NCBI GenBank assembly: GCA_900470095.1
Contig: UBZM01000047.1
Span: 19,752 to 83,751 of the forward strand
Source of the DNA: Hyphomicrobiales bacterium
Lineage (GTDB): Bacteria > Pseudomonadota > Alphaproteobacteria > Rhizobiales > Beijerinckiaceae
Direction of reading: 5' to 3'
Length of the DNA stretch: 64,000 nucleotides
Under the pieces are notes generated by a model, which did not search any database, was not told where the DNA came from, and worked only from the letters and a program-made list of their open reading frames with translations. A program made the translations under genes and the position numbers. This document shows positions 36,261-44,243 of the stretch, piece by piece (the first letter of the stretch is position 1; each line of letters opens with the position of its first letter).

Positions 36261-36986
36261 GTGGTGTTGAACCTGCTGCGCCGCAACGATCAGCGTTATG
36301 CGAGGCGCATGGCACGCATCGCGCGCTGGGACCGGCCGCTTACCGGCCGGGTCGACCGGCTGCGCGCCTGGGCCAACATGCTGCTGGTCGATCATGGCAT
36401 CTTCCGCCTGGCCTATCTCAATGCCCACCGGGTCACGCCGCGCCTTTGGCGCGCCGCCCAGCCCGCGCCCACCGACATCGCCTGGTTCGCCCGTCAGGGC
36501 GTCAAGACGATCGTCAACCTGCGCGGAGGCCGCGAGCACGGCGCCTGGCCGCTGCAGCGCGAAGCCTGCGAACGCCACGGCATCGCACTGGTCGAGTTCG
36601 TCCTGCGTTCGCGCGGTGCACCTGACCGCGAAACAATCCTCGGCTCCAAGGCCTTCTTCGAGGGCCTGAAGGAACCTGCGCTGGTACATTGCAAATCGGG
36701 CGCGGACCGGGCTGGCTTTTTCTCGGTGCTCTATCTGCTGGTGCACGAGAATCGCCCGCTCGACGAAGCCATGAAACAGCTCTCGTTGCGCTACGGCCAT
36801 TTCCGCTTCGCCAAGACCGGGATTCTCGACGCGTTCTTCGAAGCCTATGCCCGCGAGGGCGAGGCCAAGGGCATCGCCTTCCTCGACTGGGTCGAGCGCA
36901 GCTACGATCCCGAGGCGCTTGAGAGAGACTTCAAGACGGGCTTTCTGTCTTCTCTGATCGCCGACCGCCTGATCCGGCGCGAGTAG
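36261..36986 (+). CDS. Tyrosine/dual-specificity phosphatase-like protein
   Basis: This 241-residue protein contains the Cys-based phosphatase loop LVHCKSGADRAGFF (Cys144, Arg150) and the upstream strand VKTIVNLRGGREHG. This is typical of the PTP/DSP-like family that includes Siw14-type enzymes and bacterial beta-lactamase-hydrolase-like DSPs. Substrates in bacteria include phosphotyrosine and inositol pyrophosphates; none can be chosen here. GTG start at 36261. It converges with the flippase gene (6 bp between stops), so a shared role is not implied by operon structure. Confidence 0.8.
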   Translation: MVLNLLRRNDQRYARRMARIARWDRPLTGRVDRLRAWANMLLVDHGIFRLAYLNAHRVTPRLWRAAQPAPTDIAWFARQGVKTIVNLRGGREHGAWPLQREACERHGIALVEFVLRSRGAPDRETILGSKAFFEGLKEPALVHCKSGADRAGFFSVLYLLVHENRPLDEAMKQLSLRYGHFRFAKTGILDAFFEAYAREGEAKGIAFLDWVERSYDPEALERDFKTGFLSSLIADRLIRRE

Positions 36987-36992
36987 ACCTGC

Positions 36993-38435
36993 TCAACGCG
37001 CCGTACGCGGCAGGGCAGGAGCGCCCCCCATCCGCGTCCAGGTAAACTGGATATGCGCCATCATGCGCGCGAACGAAACGCATCCGATCGCGGTGAGCAG
37101 CGCGACCGACAAAGTCCCGAACCACCACATAACCAGCGCGGCACCGGCCAGCGAAATCGCATTCGTCATCATCTGCCGTCGCGGATACAGCGACAGTGAA
37201 CCGATCTCGTGCAGCGGTCCGACCAGGGTACTGCAGCCATAGAACAGCGAGAGCAGCGCCATGATCTCGCCGACCCCTTCCCATTGTGTGCCCTCGAGCA
37301 CGTAGTCGGCCCCGATTGCGGCGATGGCCACGCCCGCGAAGAGCACGACGACAATGGCGACCATACCCATGGTGATCCGACGGGCCCAATGTTGCCGATC
37401 CGCTCCCTCGCGCTTGCGCAGATCGTTCATCGCCAGCGGAGTGACCGCTGCGTTGAACAATTGCATCGGCATTTCCAGCAGGCGCATGGCGAGCGCGACA
37501 TGCGCCGCCAGGAGGGCGTTACCGGCGAAGGGCAACGCCAGCAGCGGCGCCACCATGAAACCGAAGGACAGCAGCGCCGAGGGCAGTAGATAGGTTGGCG
37601 CCGTGCGCCAGCGTATCGCCGACTCCACCAGTTCCCGCTGTGACCAGTAACGCAGCCTCACGAAGCCGATCAGCGCCTTGCGACGGCGCCAGAACAGATA
37701 AATCGCAGCCACCGCGTGGCCGAAGGCATCGGCGGCGAACAGCGCGAGCGCCGTCGGGCCGAGCGGCCAGATCAGCAGGATCATCATGGCCGGCTGGACA
37801 ATCGCCTGCACGACATTGCTGTTGCCGATCGTCGTGAAATCACCCTCCGCGGTCGCCTCGGCGGTGATCAGCCTGATGGCCGCGCGGCTGGCCAACGAAA
37901 TCAGGAAGAGCGCACCAAAGCCGCGCAGAACCCAGCCCGCGGACGCCGCGAACAGGATTGCCGCAGTCATCCCGGCAAGAAAAACGATCCCCGCAGCGAG
38001 GGCCAGTCGAAACGCCTTGCCGAGACGCACCCTGTCATGGCTCTGGAAGAACACGGCCTCGAAGCGCAGCAGAACCGCGATCGCGACGAAATTGGCCAGC
38101 GCCGAAAAGATCGCGAAATCCGCGAAGACCTTGGGCGGGCACAGGGCCGCTGCGAAGAGCAGGCCCCATACCGAAAGAATCCGTGCCTGGATGAAGCGCA
38201 GCGCCAGCATCAAGCCGTTGCGGAGACCCGTGCGCCTGACGGGAGAGCCATCGGCGGCGATCGGCTCGGCCGGGACGGGCACCGAGGCGGCCGCGGCAAA
38301 GCCGCCCCTGTCCAGTGCGAGTTGCGCAGCCATATCCACGTCCCCGGTCGGGATGTCGGGCAGGTCGTCTTCGCTCGGCCGGGGGCCGTGGCGCTCGCCT
38401 GCCGGAGTTCGCTCGCGATCAACCCCTTCGATCAC
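36993..38435 (-). CDS. Polysaccharide flippase-like protein (Wzx/MOP superfamily)
   Basis: This 480-residue membrane protein has a polar N-terminal extension of about 70 residues and then about 12 hydrophobic helices (for example ILSVWGLLFAAALC, ITMGMVAIVVVLFAGVAIAA, LAGAALVMWWFGTLSVALL). Helix layout and the early KVFADFAIFSALANFVAIAV resemble Wzx/MurJ-type lipid-linked oligosaccharide flippases. No glycosyltransferase cluster adjoins it. The start is GTG 38435. Assignment is by topology rather than by a strict motif. Confidence 0.68.
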   Translation of the reverse strand: MIEGVDRERTPAGERHGPRPSEDDLPDIPTGDVDMAAQLALDRGGFAAAASVPVPAEPIAADGSPVRRTGLRNGLMLALRFIQARILSVWGLLFAAALCPPKVFADFAIFSALANFVAIAVLLRFEAVFFQSHDRVRLGKAFRLALAAGIVFLAGMTAAILFAASAGWVLRGFGALFLISLASRAAIRLITAEATAEGDFTTIGNSNVVQAIVQPAMMILLIWPLGPTALALFAADAFGHAVAAIYLFWRRRKALIGFVRLRYWSQRELVESAIRWRTAPTYLLPSALLSFGFMVAPLLALPFAGNALLAAHVALAMRLLEMPMQLFNAAVTPLAMNDLRKREGADRQHWARRITMGMVAIVVVLFAGVAIAAIGADYVLEGTQWEGVGEIMALLSLFYGCSTLVGPLHEIGSLSLYPRRQMMTNAISLAGAALVMWWFGTLSVALLTAIGCVSFARMMAHIQFTWTRMGGAPALPRTAR

Positions 38436-38606
38436 GTCGCTTCACTCCGCAGGTTGCACGCTGCGCCGGTATGGTTAACGCAAGGTAAATCTGGCAGCAC
38501 TTTCGCTGGTCGCGCCGGGGAGGGTTCTCGCTACCACGCAGGTTGTGGCGGAAAAGTGGCAAAACCCGTCATTTATCAGCGTTCTAACCGAGCTCCATTG
38601 TCATCT

Positions 38607-38618
38607 GGGGACGTCCCC
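38607..38618. other. 12-bp palindrome in leader of cyclodeaminase-like gene
   Basis: GGGGACGTCCCC lies about 40 bp upstream of the start codon of the cyclodeaminase-like gene, in a 220-bp divergent gap. It could be an operator. Nothing else recognisable lies in the gap. Confidence 0.3.
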
Positions 38619-38655
38619 GTCAGTGTTTCCCTCGCAGATCGAGAGGCTTGATCCC

Positions 38656-39663
38656 ATGACGCGCGCCCCCATCCACATCGATTTTCTGAATGCGTTGGAC
38701 GTCGAGGCACTCGGGTTGACCGACCAGGAGATCATCTCCGCAGTGGAGGCCGGACTGGCGGCGCAAGGACGCGGGGAAACCGTGATCGAACCGCGCATGC
38801 ACCTGATTCCAGGAGGCAGCAGCGGTCATTTCAACGTGCTGAGGGGTGCATTTCGTGCGCCGATCAGCCTGGCGGGCGTCAAGGTGATCGGAGACTTCGT
38901 CGACAACTACAAGGAAGGCCTGCCCTCGGAACTCGGCCTGCTCCTGTTGATGGACCCGTCCAATGGCGTGCCAAGAGCCATCATCGACGGGAGCCATCTC
39001 ACCGATATGCGCACCGGCGCAGTCACGGCCATCGGCGCGAAATACCTCGCACGCAAGGGTGCCAGGGTACTGAGCCATATCGGAGCACGCGGCACGGCCT
39101 ACTGGAACGTACGCCTGCTCGACTCCCTGTTCGACTTCGACGAGATCCGCGTGCATTCCCGGCGGCGCGAAAGCCGCGACGCATTCGCAGCACGGCTCTC
39201 AGCTGATCTCGGCAAGCCCGTCACAGTGACAGAGGACTGGCGTTCCTGCGTCGACGGCGCCGATATCGTTGTTGAAGCCTCGCGCCTCGACGCGCCCGAA
39301 CCGCTGCTGAAAACGGACTGGATCAAGCCCGGCGCCTTCGTCGTGCCCTATGGCACGATGAGCGCCGTCGAGCTTTCGCTCACCGATATCATGAGTAAGC
39401 TCGTCGTCGACGACTGGGGCCAGTGCCGGTCAGGCCAGTTCGGCTCGCTACGCGCCCATGTCGAGGCCGGCAAGCTCTCGGAGGCGACCCTCTATGCCGA
39501 GATGGGTGAAATCGTCGCCGGGCTGAAGCCCGGCCGCGAAGGCGACGACGAGACCATCCTGTTCTGGCATCGCGGCCTCTCGCTCTCCGACATCGCGCTT
39601 GGTCATTTCATGCTGGAGAAGGCCGGGCGCATGGGGATTGGTCAGAGGCTGCGGTACGCATGA
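38656..39663 (+). CDS. Ornithine cyclodeaminase / mu-crystallin family protein
   Basis: This 335-residue protein begins IDFLNALDVEALGLTDQEII and contains the substrate-binding region RMHLIPGG and the dinucleotide-binding stretch VLSHIGARGTAYWNVRLLDS. The usual GxGxxA fingerprint is altered to IGARGTA, which deserves caution. Members act as ornithine cyclodeaminase, ketimine reductase or alanine dehydrogenase. ATG 38656 follows GAGAGG. It overlaps the next gene by ATGA, so its substrate may relate to a ligand bound by the PhnD-like partner. Confidence 0.8.
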   Translation: MTRAPIHIDFLNALDVEALGLTDQEIISAVEAGLAAQGRGETVIEPRMHLIPGGSSGHFNVLRGAFRAPISLAGVKVIGDFVDNYKEGLPSELGLLLLMDPSNGVPRAIIDGSHLTDMRTGAVTAIGAKYLARKGARVLSHIGARGTAYWNVRLLDSLFDFDEIRVHSRRRESRDAFAARLSADLGKPVTVTEDWRSCVDGADIVVEASRLDAPEPLLKTDWIKPGAFVVPYGTMSAVELSLTDIMSKLVVDDWGQCRSGQFGSLRAHVEAGKLSEATLYAEMGEIVAGLKPGREGDDETILFWHRGLSLSDIALGHFMLEKAGRMGIGQRLRYA

Positions 39664-40484
39664 CGAATCCTGCCGCCCCGCACCTTGTCGCCAATGCGCG
39701 GATGTATGCCGTCAACCCGACGGTTCGTGCTGCCTGGACAGATCTCTTCGCCTGGATCTCCAGTCGGTCGGGGGTTCCGCTGACTGTCGTCGATCATGCA
39801 GCACCGGCTCCATTGGAGGACCTCTGGCAACGCGGCGATCTCGGCCTCGCCTTCATCTGCGGCTATCCCTTCGCAAGCGGCAGCTTCCCCGTGCAGCCGA
39901 TCGCGGCCCCGATCCCGGCTTCGGCGTTGGCGGGCGGGCGGCCCCTCTATGCAACTCATCTCGTCACCCGCACCGATAGCCCGATCGCCACGCTCGCCGG
40001 GAGCTTCGGCCAGCGCCTTGGCTGGACGGTCGAGCACTCGCAGTCCGGCTTCAACGCCTTGCGCTGTCACCTGCTCCCGCATGGGAAGACAGGGCCGCTC
40101 TATCGGCAGAGCATCGGCCCGCTCCTGACGCCGCGCCGGGTCATTGCCGCGCTGCTGAACGACGAAATCGATATTGGTCCGCTCGACTCGTATTTTCACG
40201 ACCTGTTGCTCGCGCATGAGCCTGAAACGGCTGCACGGCTGCGGATCATCGAGACCACACTCCCGAGACCGATGCCGCTCCTGGTCGCCTCCGGCACGCT
40301 GGAAGCGGCTCCACTTGCAAACCTTCGCGATGCGCTGCTCGAGGCTGCAGCCCTGCCGCAGGCGCAGGCTCTGCTGGCTCGCCTCAAGCTCTCCGGTTTC
40401 GCCGTTGTTGAACACGGCACGTATGACGTGCTGCTTCAGGACGCCCGCAGGGCGGAAGCCGCCGGCTATGGTCGGCCGGGCTAG
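39660..40484 (+). CDS. PhnD-like periplasmic-binding-fold protein without signal peptide
   Basis: This 274-residue type II binding-protein domain has PhnD-family traits: LVANARMYAVNPTVRAAW, LGLAFICGYPF, VEHSQSGFNALRCHLLP and the IDIGPLDSYFHDLLL segment. There is no N-terminal signal sequence, so it is probably cytoplasmic, and no PhnC or PhnE genes adjoin it. It is translationally coupled to the cyclodeaminase-like gene. Its TAG overlaps the TAG of the convergent OpuCA-like gene in the palindrome CTAG (40481-40484). Confidence 0.72.
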   Translation: MTNPAAPHLVANARMYAVNPTVRAAWTDLFAWISSRSGVPLTVVDHAAPAPLEDLWQRGDLGLAFICGYPFASGSFPVQPIAAPIPASALAGGRPLYATHLVTRTDSPIATLAGSFGQRLGWTVEHSQSGFNALRCHLLPHGKTGPLYRQSIGPLLTPRRVIAALLNDEIDIGPLDSYFHDLLLAHEPETAARLRIIETTLPRPMPLLVASGTLEAAPLANLRDALLEAAALPQAQALLARLKLSGFAVVEHGTYDVLLQDARRAEAAGYGRPG

Positions 40485-41437
40485 GGTTCGGCCGGACGCC
40501 CGGCACTACGCGCCCGGATCGCCGCAAGCGTGATACGCCCCAGCGGCCGGCTCTCGTCGTCGACGATGGTCGCCCCGTCCCGCCCCTCGGTCAGAAGCGC
40601 CGAGAGCACGTTGCGCAGATTGGCCGATGCCGGAAGCCGCAGGTCGGAACTCTCTGGCGCTCCCTCTTCGACCGCATCCGCCGCGCTGACCAGAGAGAGG
40701 CGCCGCAGGGCAGCGTCGGCACCGACAAAATCAGCGACGAATGCGTCGGCCGGAGCCGCCAGCAAGCGGTCGGGTGTGTCATACTGCACCAGTCGGCCGT
40801 CCTTCATGATGGCGACGACATCGCCCATGCGGATCGCTTCATCGATGTCATGGGTGACGAAAATCACCGTCTTCTTCAGCCGACGCAGGATCGCGACGAA
40901 TTCCTCCTGCAGGCGCCCTCGCACCACGGGATCGACCGCACCGAACGGCTCGTCCATCAGCATGACCGGCGGGTCGGCCGCCAAGGCGCGCGCCACCCCG
41001 ACTCGCTGGCGCTGCCCCCCCGAGAGATGGCGCGGGTAGCGCGAAAGAAACTGCGCCGGTTCCAGCCCGACCAGGGCCAGCATCTCCTCCGAGCGCGACC
41101 TGATCTTCTCGGCCGGCCAGCCCAGCAGTTTTGGCACGGTCGCAACATTCTCGGCGATGGTCATGTGCGGGAACAAGCCGACCTGCTGGATGACATAGCC
41201 GATGCGGCGGCGAAGCAGCACGGGATCGGCCTGCGTTACATCCTCACCCTCGACGATGATCCGGCCGGAACTCGGTTCGATCAGCCGGTTCACCATCCGC
41301 ATCGTCGTGGTCTTGCCGCAGCCGGAGGGGCCGATCAGCACGCAGGTCCGGCCTTCGGGCACAGAAAGATCGAGGCTGTCGACGGCGGCGCGCGCGATGC
41401 CCGCGAACAGTTTGCTGACATTCTCGAGACGGATCAT
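40481..41437 (-). CDS. Quaternary-amine ABC importer ATPase (OpuCA/ProV-like, one CBS-like region)
   Basis: This 318-residue ATPase starts MIRLENVSKLFAGIARAAVD. It has Walker A GPSGCGKTT, Q-loop YVIQQVGLFPHM, signature LSGGQRQRVGVARAL, Walker B PVMLMDEPFGAVDP and switch His in VTHDIDEAIRMG, all of the OpuCA type. The C-terminal ~70 residues carry a CBS-like segment (DGATIVDDESRPLGRITL) that in OpuCA senses ionic strength or nucleotides. It is the last gene of a five-gene operon and shares one base with the preceding permease (TGATG). Confidence 0.9.
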   Translation of the reverse strand: MIRLENVSKLFAGIARAAVDSLDLSVPEGRTCVLIGPSGCGKTTTMRMVNRLIEPSSGRIIVEGEDVTQADPVLLRRRIGYVIQQVGLFPHMTIAENVATVPKLLGWPAEKIRSRSEEMLALVGLEPAQFLSRYPRHLSGGQRQRVGVARALAADPPVMLMDEPFGAVDPVVRGRLQEEFVAILRRLKKTVIFVTHDIDEAIRMGDVVAIMKDGRLVQYDTPDRLLAAPADAFVADFVGADAALRRLSLVSAADAVEEGAPESSDLRLPASANLRNVLSALLTEGRDGATIVDDESRPLGRITLAAIRARSAGRPAEP

Positions 41438-42069
41438 CAGGCCCCCATTCGCGCGGAACGCGTCATCACCCGCTCGACGCTCGCAAAACCGATTTCGACC
41501 AGGAGCGCGAGCAGGGCGACCGCTACCGCTCCGGCAATCAGCTGCGGAAAATTGAAATTCGCCATACCGGCGGTGATCAGCTCGCCAAGGCCGCCGCCGC
41601 CAATGAAGGCGGCGAGCGTCGCCGCCGAGACGACCTGCACGGCAGCCGTGCGGATGCCGGCAAAAATCACCGGCAGCGCCAGCGGGATCTCGATCCGCGT
41701 CATGACTTGCACATCCGAAAGTCCCTGCCCGCGCGCCGCCTCGACGATGTCGCGGTCGACCTCGGTCAAGCCCGTATAGGTGTTGAGCAGCAGAGCCGGC
41801 AGGCCGTACAGCGTCAGCGCCACCACTGAGGGCAGGAAGCCGGTGCCGAGCACGGGCAGCATGATGACGAGCAAGGCCAGGCTCGGCACGGTGCGCAGGA
41901 TGTTGACGATCGCGATCGCCGAATTGGCGAGGCTGCGATGGCGCGTCAGCGCGAGCCCGAGTGGCAGCGCGATCAGCATCACGGCGAGAAGTGCCACGCC
42001 CGAGAGCCAGAGATGGTTCTCGACCGCTGTCCAGAAGATGCGGGGATTGGCAGAAATCCAGTCGAGCAT
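41437..42069 (-). CDS. OpuCB/OpuCD-type ABC permease (1)
   Basis: This 210-residue permease of the quaternary-amine uptake family has LWLSGVALLAVMLIALPLGL, the IVNILRTVPSLALLVIMLP stretch, and the cytoplasmic EAA-type loop DIVEAARGQGLSDVQVMTRI for ATPase contact. It pairs with the second permease immediately upstream; both share a base with their neighbours (TGATG at 42069). The heterodimer would import a betaine-like solute. Confidence 0.9.
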   Translation of the reverse strand: MLDWISANPRIFWTAVENHLWLSGVALLAVMLIALPLGLALTRHRSLANSAIAIVNILRTVPSLALLVIMLPVLGTGFLPSVVALTLYGLPALLLNTYTGLTEVDRDIVEAARGQGLSDVQVMTRIEIPLALPVIFAGIRTAAVQVVSAATLAAFIGGGGLGELITAGMANFNFPQLIAGAVAVALLALLVEIGFASVERVMTRSARMGA

Positions 42070-42698
42070 CAGGCCCCCTCCGCCTGGGCCGCCCGCAGGC
42101 CGAGTTCAAGCCGGCGCAAGATCTCGTCGCAGGCGATGGCCAGCAGCGAGGTCATGATCGCGCCGACCACGACCTTCTCGCCGAAATCCTGGGTGATGCC
42201 CTGGAAGATGATGTCGCCAAGGCCGCCTGCATTGATGAAGGCCGCCACCGTCGCGACCGAGACCATCGTGACGACCGTGATGCGGATGCCCGCGATGATC
42301 ACCGGCAGCGCCAGCGGAAGCTCGATGGCGAAGAGCCGGCGCCATCGGCCGTAGCCCATGCCGTCGGCGGCATCCAGAATCTCGGGCGCGATCTCGCGCA
42401 GGCCGGTTGCCGTGTTCCGGATGATGATCAGCAGGGCATACATCACGAGCGCCACGATCGCCGGACCGAAGCCCAGCCCGAGGATGGGAATCAACAGCGC
42501 AAAGATCGCCAGTGCCGGCACCGTGTAGAGCGCCCCCGAAATCAACAGCACGACGAGGTAGAAGGTCGGCCGCCGCGCCGAGACGATCCCGAGCGGCAGG
42601 CCGATGACGAGCGAGATCGCGAGCCCGATGCCGACGAGCTGGATATGCTCCCAGAGCGCGATCAGCAGGCGGTCGTAATTCTCCAGCGTCCAGGTCAT
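42069..42698 (-). CDS. OpuCB/OpuCD-type ABC permease (2)
   Basis: This 209-residue partner permease begins MTWTLENYDRLLIALWEHIQ and contains LVGIGLAISLVIGLPLGIV and the coupling loop EILDAADGMGYGRWRRLFAI. It overlaps the lyase stop by 4 bp and the first permease by 1 bp. Two permeases without a fused binding domain, plus a separate binding protein, make this an OpuC/YehYWXZ-type system. Confidence 0.9.
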   Translation of the reverse strand: MTWTLENYDRLLIALWEHIQLVGIGLAISLVIGLPLGIVSARRPTFYLVVLLISGALYTVPALAIFALLIPILGLGFGPAIVALVMYALLIIIRNTATGLREIAPEILDAADGMGYGRWRRLFAIELPLALPVIIAGIRITVVTMVSVATVAAFINAGGLGDIIFQGITQDFGEKVVVGAIMTSLLAIACDEILRRLELGLRAAQAEGA

Positions 42699-44227
42699 GC
42701 CGGCAGGCCCGATAGGGCAGCGGCAAGCTCTCCTGCCGTCAGCCGTTCGGCGAGCGCCTCGAACTCGCGCCCCATTGGCCGGTCATCGTCGAGCCGAGCG
42801 ACATGGGCGCGGACGAAACCATGCGCGAGGCCGGTACCAGCACCGAGCCGGATGCCGTCGCGCTGATCCGCCGCCTCGGCCGCCACGACGAGTTCGATCG
42901 CAGCAAGCCGCAACAGGTGCTCGGCGATCACGGCCGTCTTTGCGACGATGCGCGGCGTCATCGGGGCATAGTCCTCGACACCATCGGCAACCGGCATGGT
43001 CATCGGGCCAAGCGGCAGGGCGAGATGGCGGATCTCCGCTTCCAGCGCTGCTGTCGTCTTCTGCGTGGTCGCAAAACCGGCATGCGTGCCGCCATGGCGG
43101 GTCAGGAAGCGCGGCAGCTCACTGGACGCAGGCGACATCAGCTTGGTGACGCGGAACGCCGAAATCGTCGCGGCGTGGGCGGCCGCCAGTCCGAGCCCTT
43201 CGAGCGCGAGCGCAAGTGCCGTGGTGTCGAAATTGACCGTCGAACGCAGGACATCCTCGGTGATGAGCACCGCCGGGCTGTCGGCGGCCGCGTTAAGCTC
43301 GACTTCGACGAGCTTGCGCGCCGTATCGAGCGCGGCGCATGCGGCTCCATTCACGGGCGCCAGGCAGCGAAAGGACAGCGGGTCCTGCACGCGCCGGGCG
43401 GCGCCCTCGTCAAGGAGATCGCTCCCGGCCAGGAGTTCGCGCAGCTTCGCCGCGCCGGCGACATGGCTCGGCACCGGCCGAAGGGCGACCAGATTGCTGG
43501 CGATGGGCGAGAGATTGGCGCGGTAAGCCTCCAGCGAGAGTGCGCCTGCTGCCGTCAGCGCCTGCAGCGCCATTGTCATGGCGCGAAGCGCCAGCGCAGC
43601 CAGGCCGGCGCTCTCGGCGTTGGCATTGAGCAATGCGAGCCCATCCTTCGGCCCAAGGGCCGGAAGCGCTATGCCGGCCAGGCGCATCGCCTCGGGACCA
43701 AGTCGAATCTGCCCGTCGAATTCAGCCTCGCCCTCTCCAGCCAGCGGTAGAAAGAGCTGGGCCAGCGAGCTGAGATCGGCCTCCCCCAGCGAACCGATGC
43801 GTCGGACGACAGGGTGAACGCCGGAGTTGAGCATCGCAACGAGTGTCCCGACAAGACCCGGCGAAATCCCCGACGCGCCCTGAGCAAGACCGGCAAGCCG
43901 TGCCAGCAGCATCGCCCGCACCTCGGCCCGCGACAGGCGAAGCCCGACGCCGACGGCCCGCGCCCGAACCGCCCGCTGCTGGAAGGCGGCGATCTGATCC
44001 GCCGCCAGTCGCGTGTCGACAGCGGCCCCAAGGCCGGTCGTCAAACCGTAGACGGCCTCGCCGCGTTCAAGGCTGCGCTCGACCACCGCGCGAGCGCCGC
44101 TCAGCCGCTCCAACAGTGCGGGAGCCAGCGCGACCCGCTCAGCACCATGCGCGACGGCATGAACCTGTTCGATCGAAAGCAGCCCGACACCGATGACGAC
44201 GGCAGGGGCCGCTTGCACCAGCTCCAT
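42695..44227 (-). CDS. Histidine-ammonia-lyase homologue lacking the MIO triad; ergothionase-like candidate
   Basis: This 510-residue aromatic-ammonia-lyase-fold protein starts at ATG 44227 (MELVQAAP). Tyr60 sits in YGLTTGLG, matching YGVNTGFG of HAL. At the MIO site HAL reads GSVGASGDLAPL; here it is GSLGEADLSSL (145-155), so Ala-Ser-Gly is replaced by Glu-Ala and MIO cannot form. The ASG at 118-120 aligns with the GYSGVR region of HAL and is not the MIO site. The HAL selector pair SH is AR (89-90), and QDPYSLRC is QDPLSFRC (Tyr to Leu at 284). Asn201 and Glu418 are kept. It lies inside a quaternary-amine importer operon, suggesting MIO-free elimination of trimethylamine from a histidine betaine. 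This is inference. Confidence 0.8.
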   Translation of the reverse strand: MELVQAAPAVVIGVGLLSIEQVHAVAHGAERVALAPALLERLSGARAVVERSLERGEAVYGLTTGLGAAVDTRLAADQIAAFQQRAVRARAVGVGLRLSRAEVRAMLLARLAGLAQGASGISPGLVGTLVAMLNSGVHPVVRRIGSLGEADLSSLAQLFLPLAGEGEAEFDGQIRLGPEAMRLAGIALPALGPKDGLALLNANAESAGLAALALRAMTMALQALTAAGALSLEAYRANLSPIASNLVALRPVPSHVAGAAKLRELLAGSDLLDEGAARRVQDPLSFRCLAPVNGAACAALDTARKLVEVELNAAADSPAVLITEDVLRSTVNFDTTALALALEGLGLAAAHAATISAFRVTKLMSPASSELPRFLTRHGGTHAGFATTQKTTAALEAEIRHLALPLGPMTMPVADGVEDYAPMTPRIVAKTAVIAEHLLRLAAIELVVAAEAADQRDGIRLGAGTGLAHGFVRAHVARLDDDRPMGREFEALAERLTAGELAAALSGLPA

Positions 44228-44243
44228 CCGCGGACCGCCCGCC

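Noticed and set aside
40481-42109. 542-residue ATPase with a long N-terminal extension
   Set aside because: The extension overlaps the permease gene in another frame; the ATPase starts at ATG 41437 (MIRLENVSK), coupled by TGATG.
43868-43876. ASG in the ammonia-lyase homologue (residues 118-120) taken as the MIO triad
   Set aside because: It lies in LAQGASGISP, which aligns with the LAxGYSGVR segment of HAL about 30 residues before the true MIO site.
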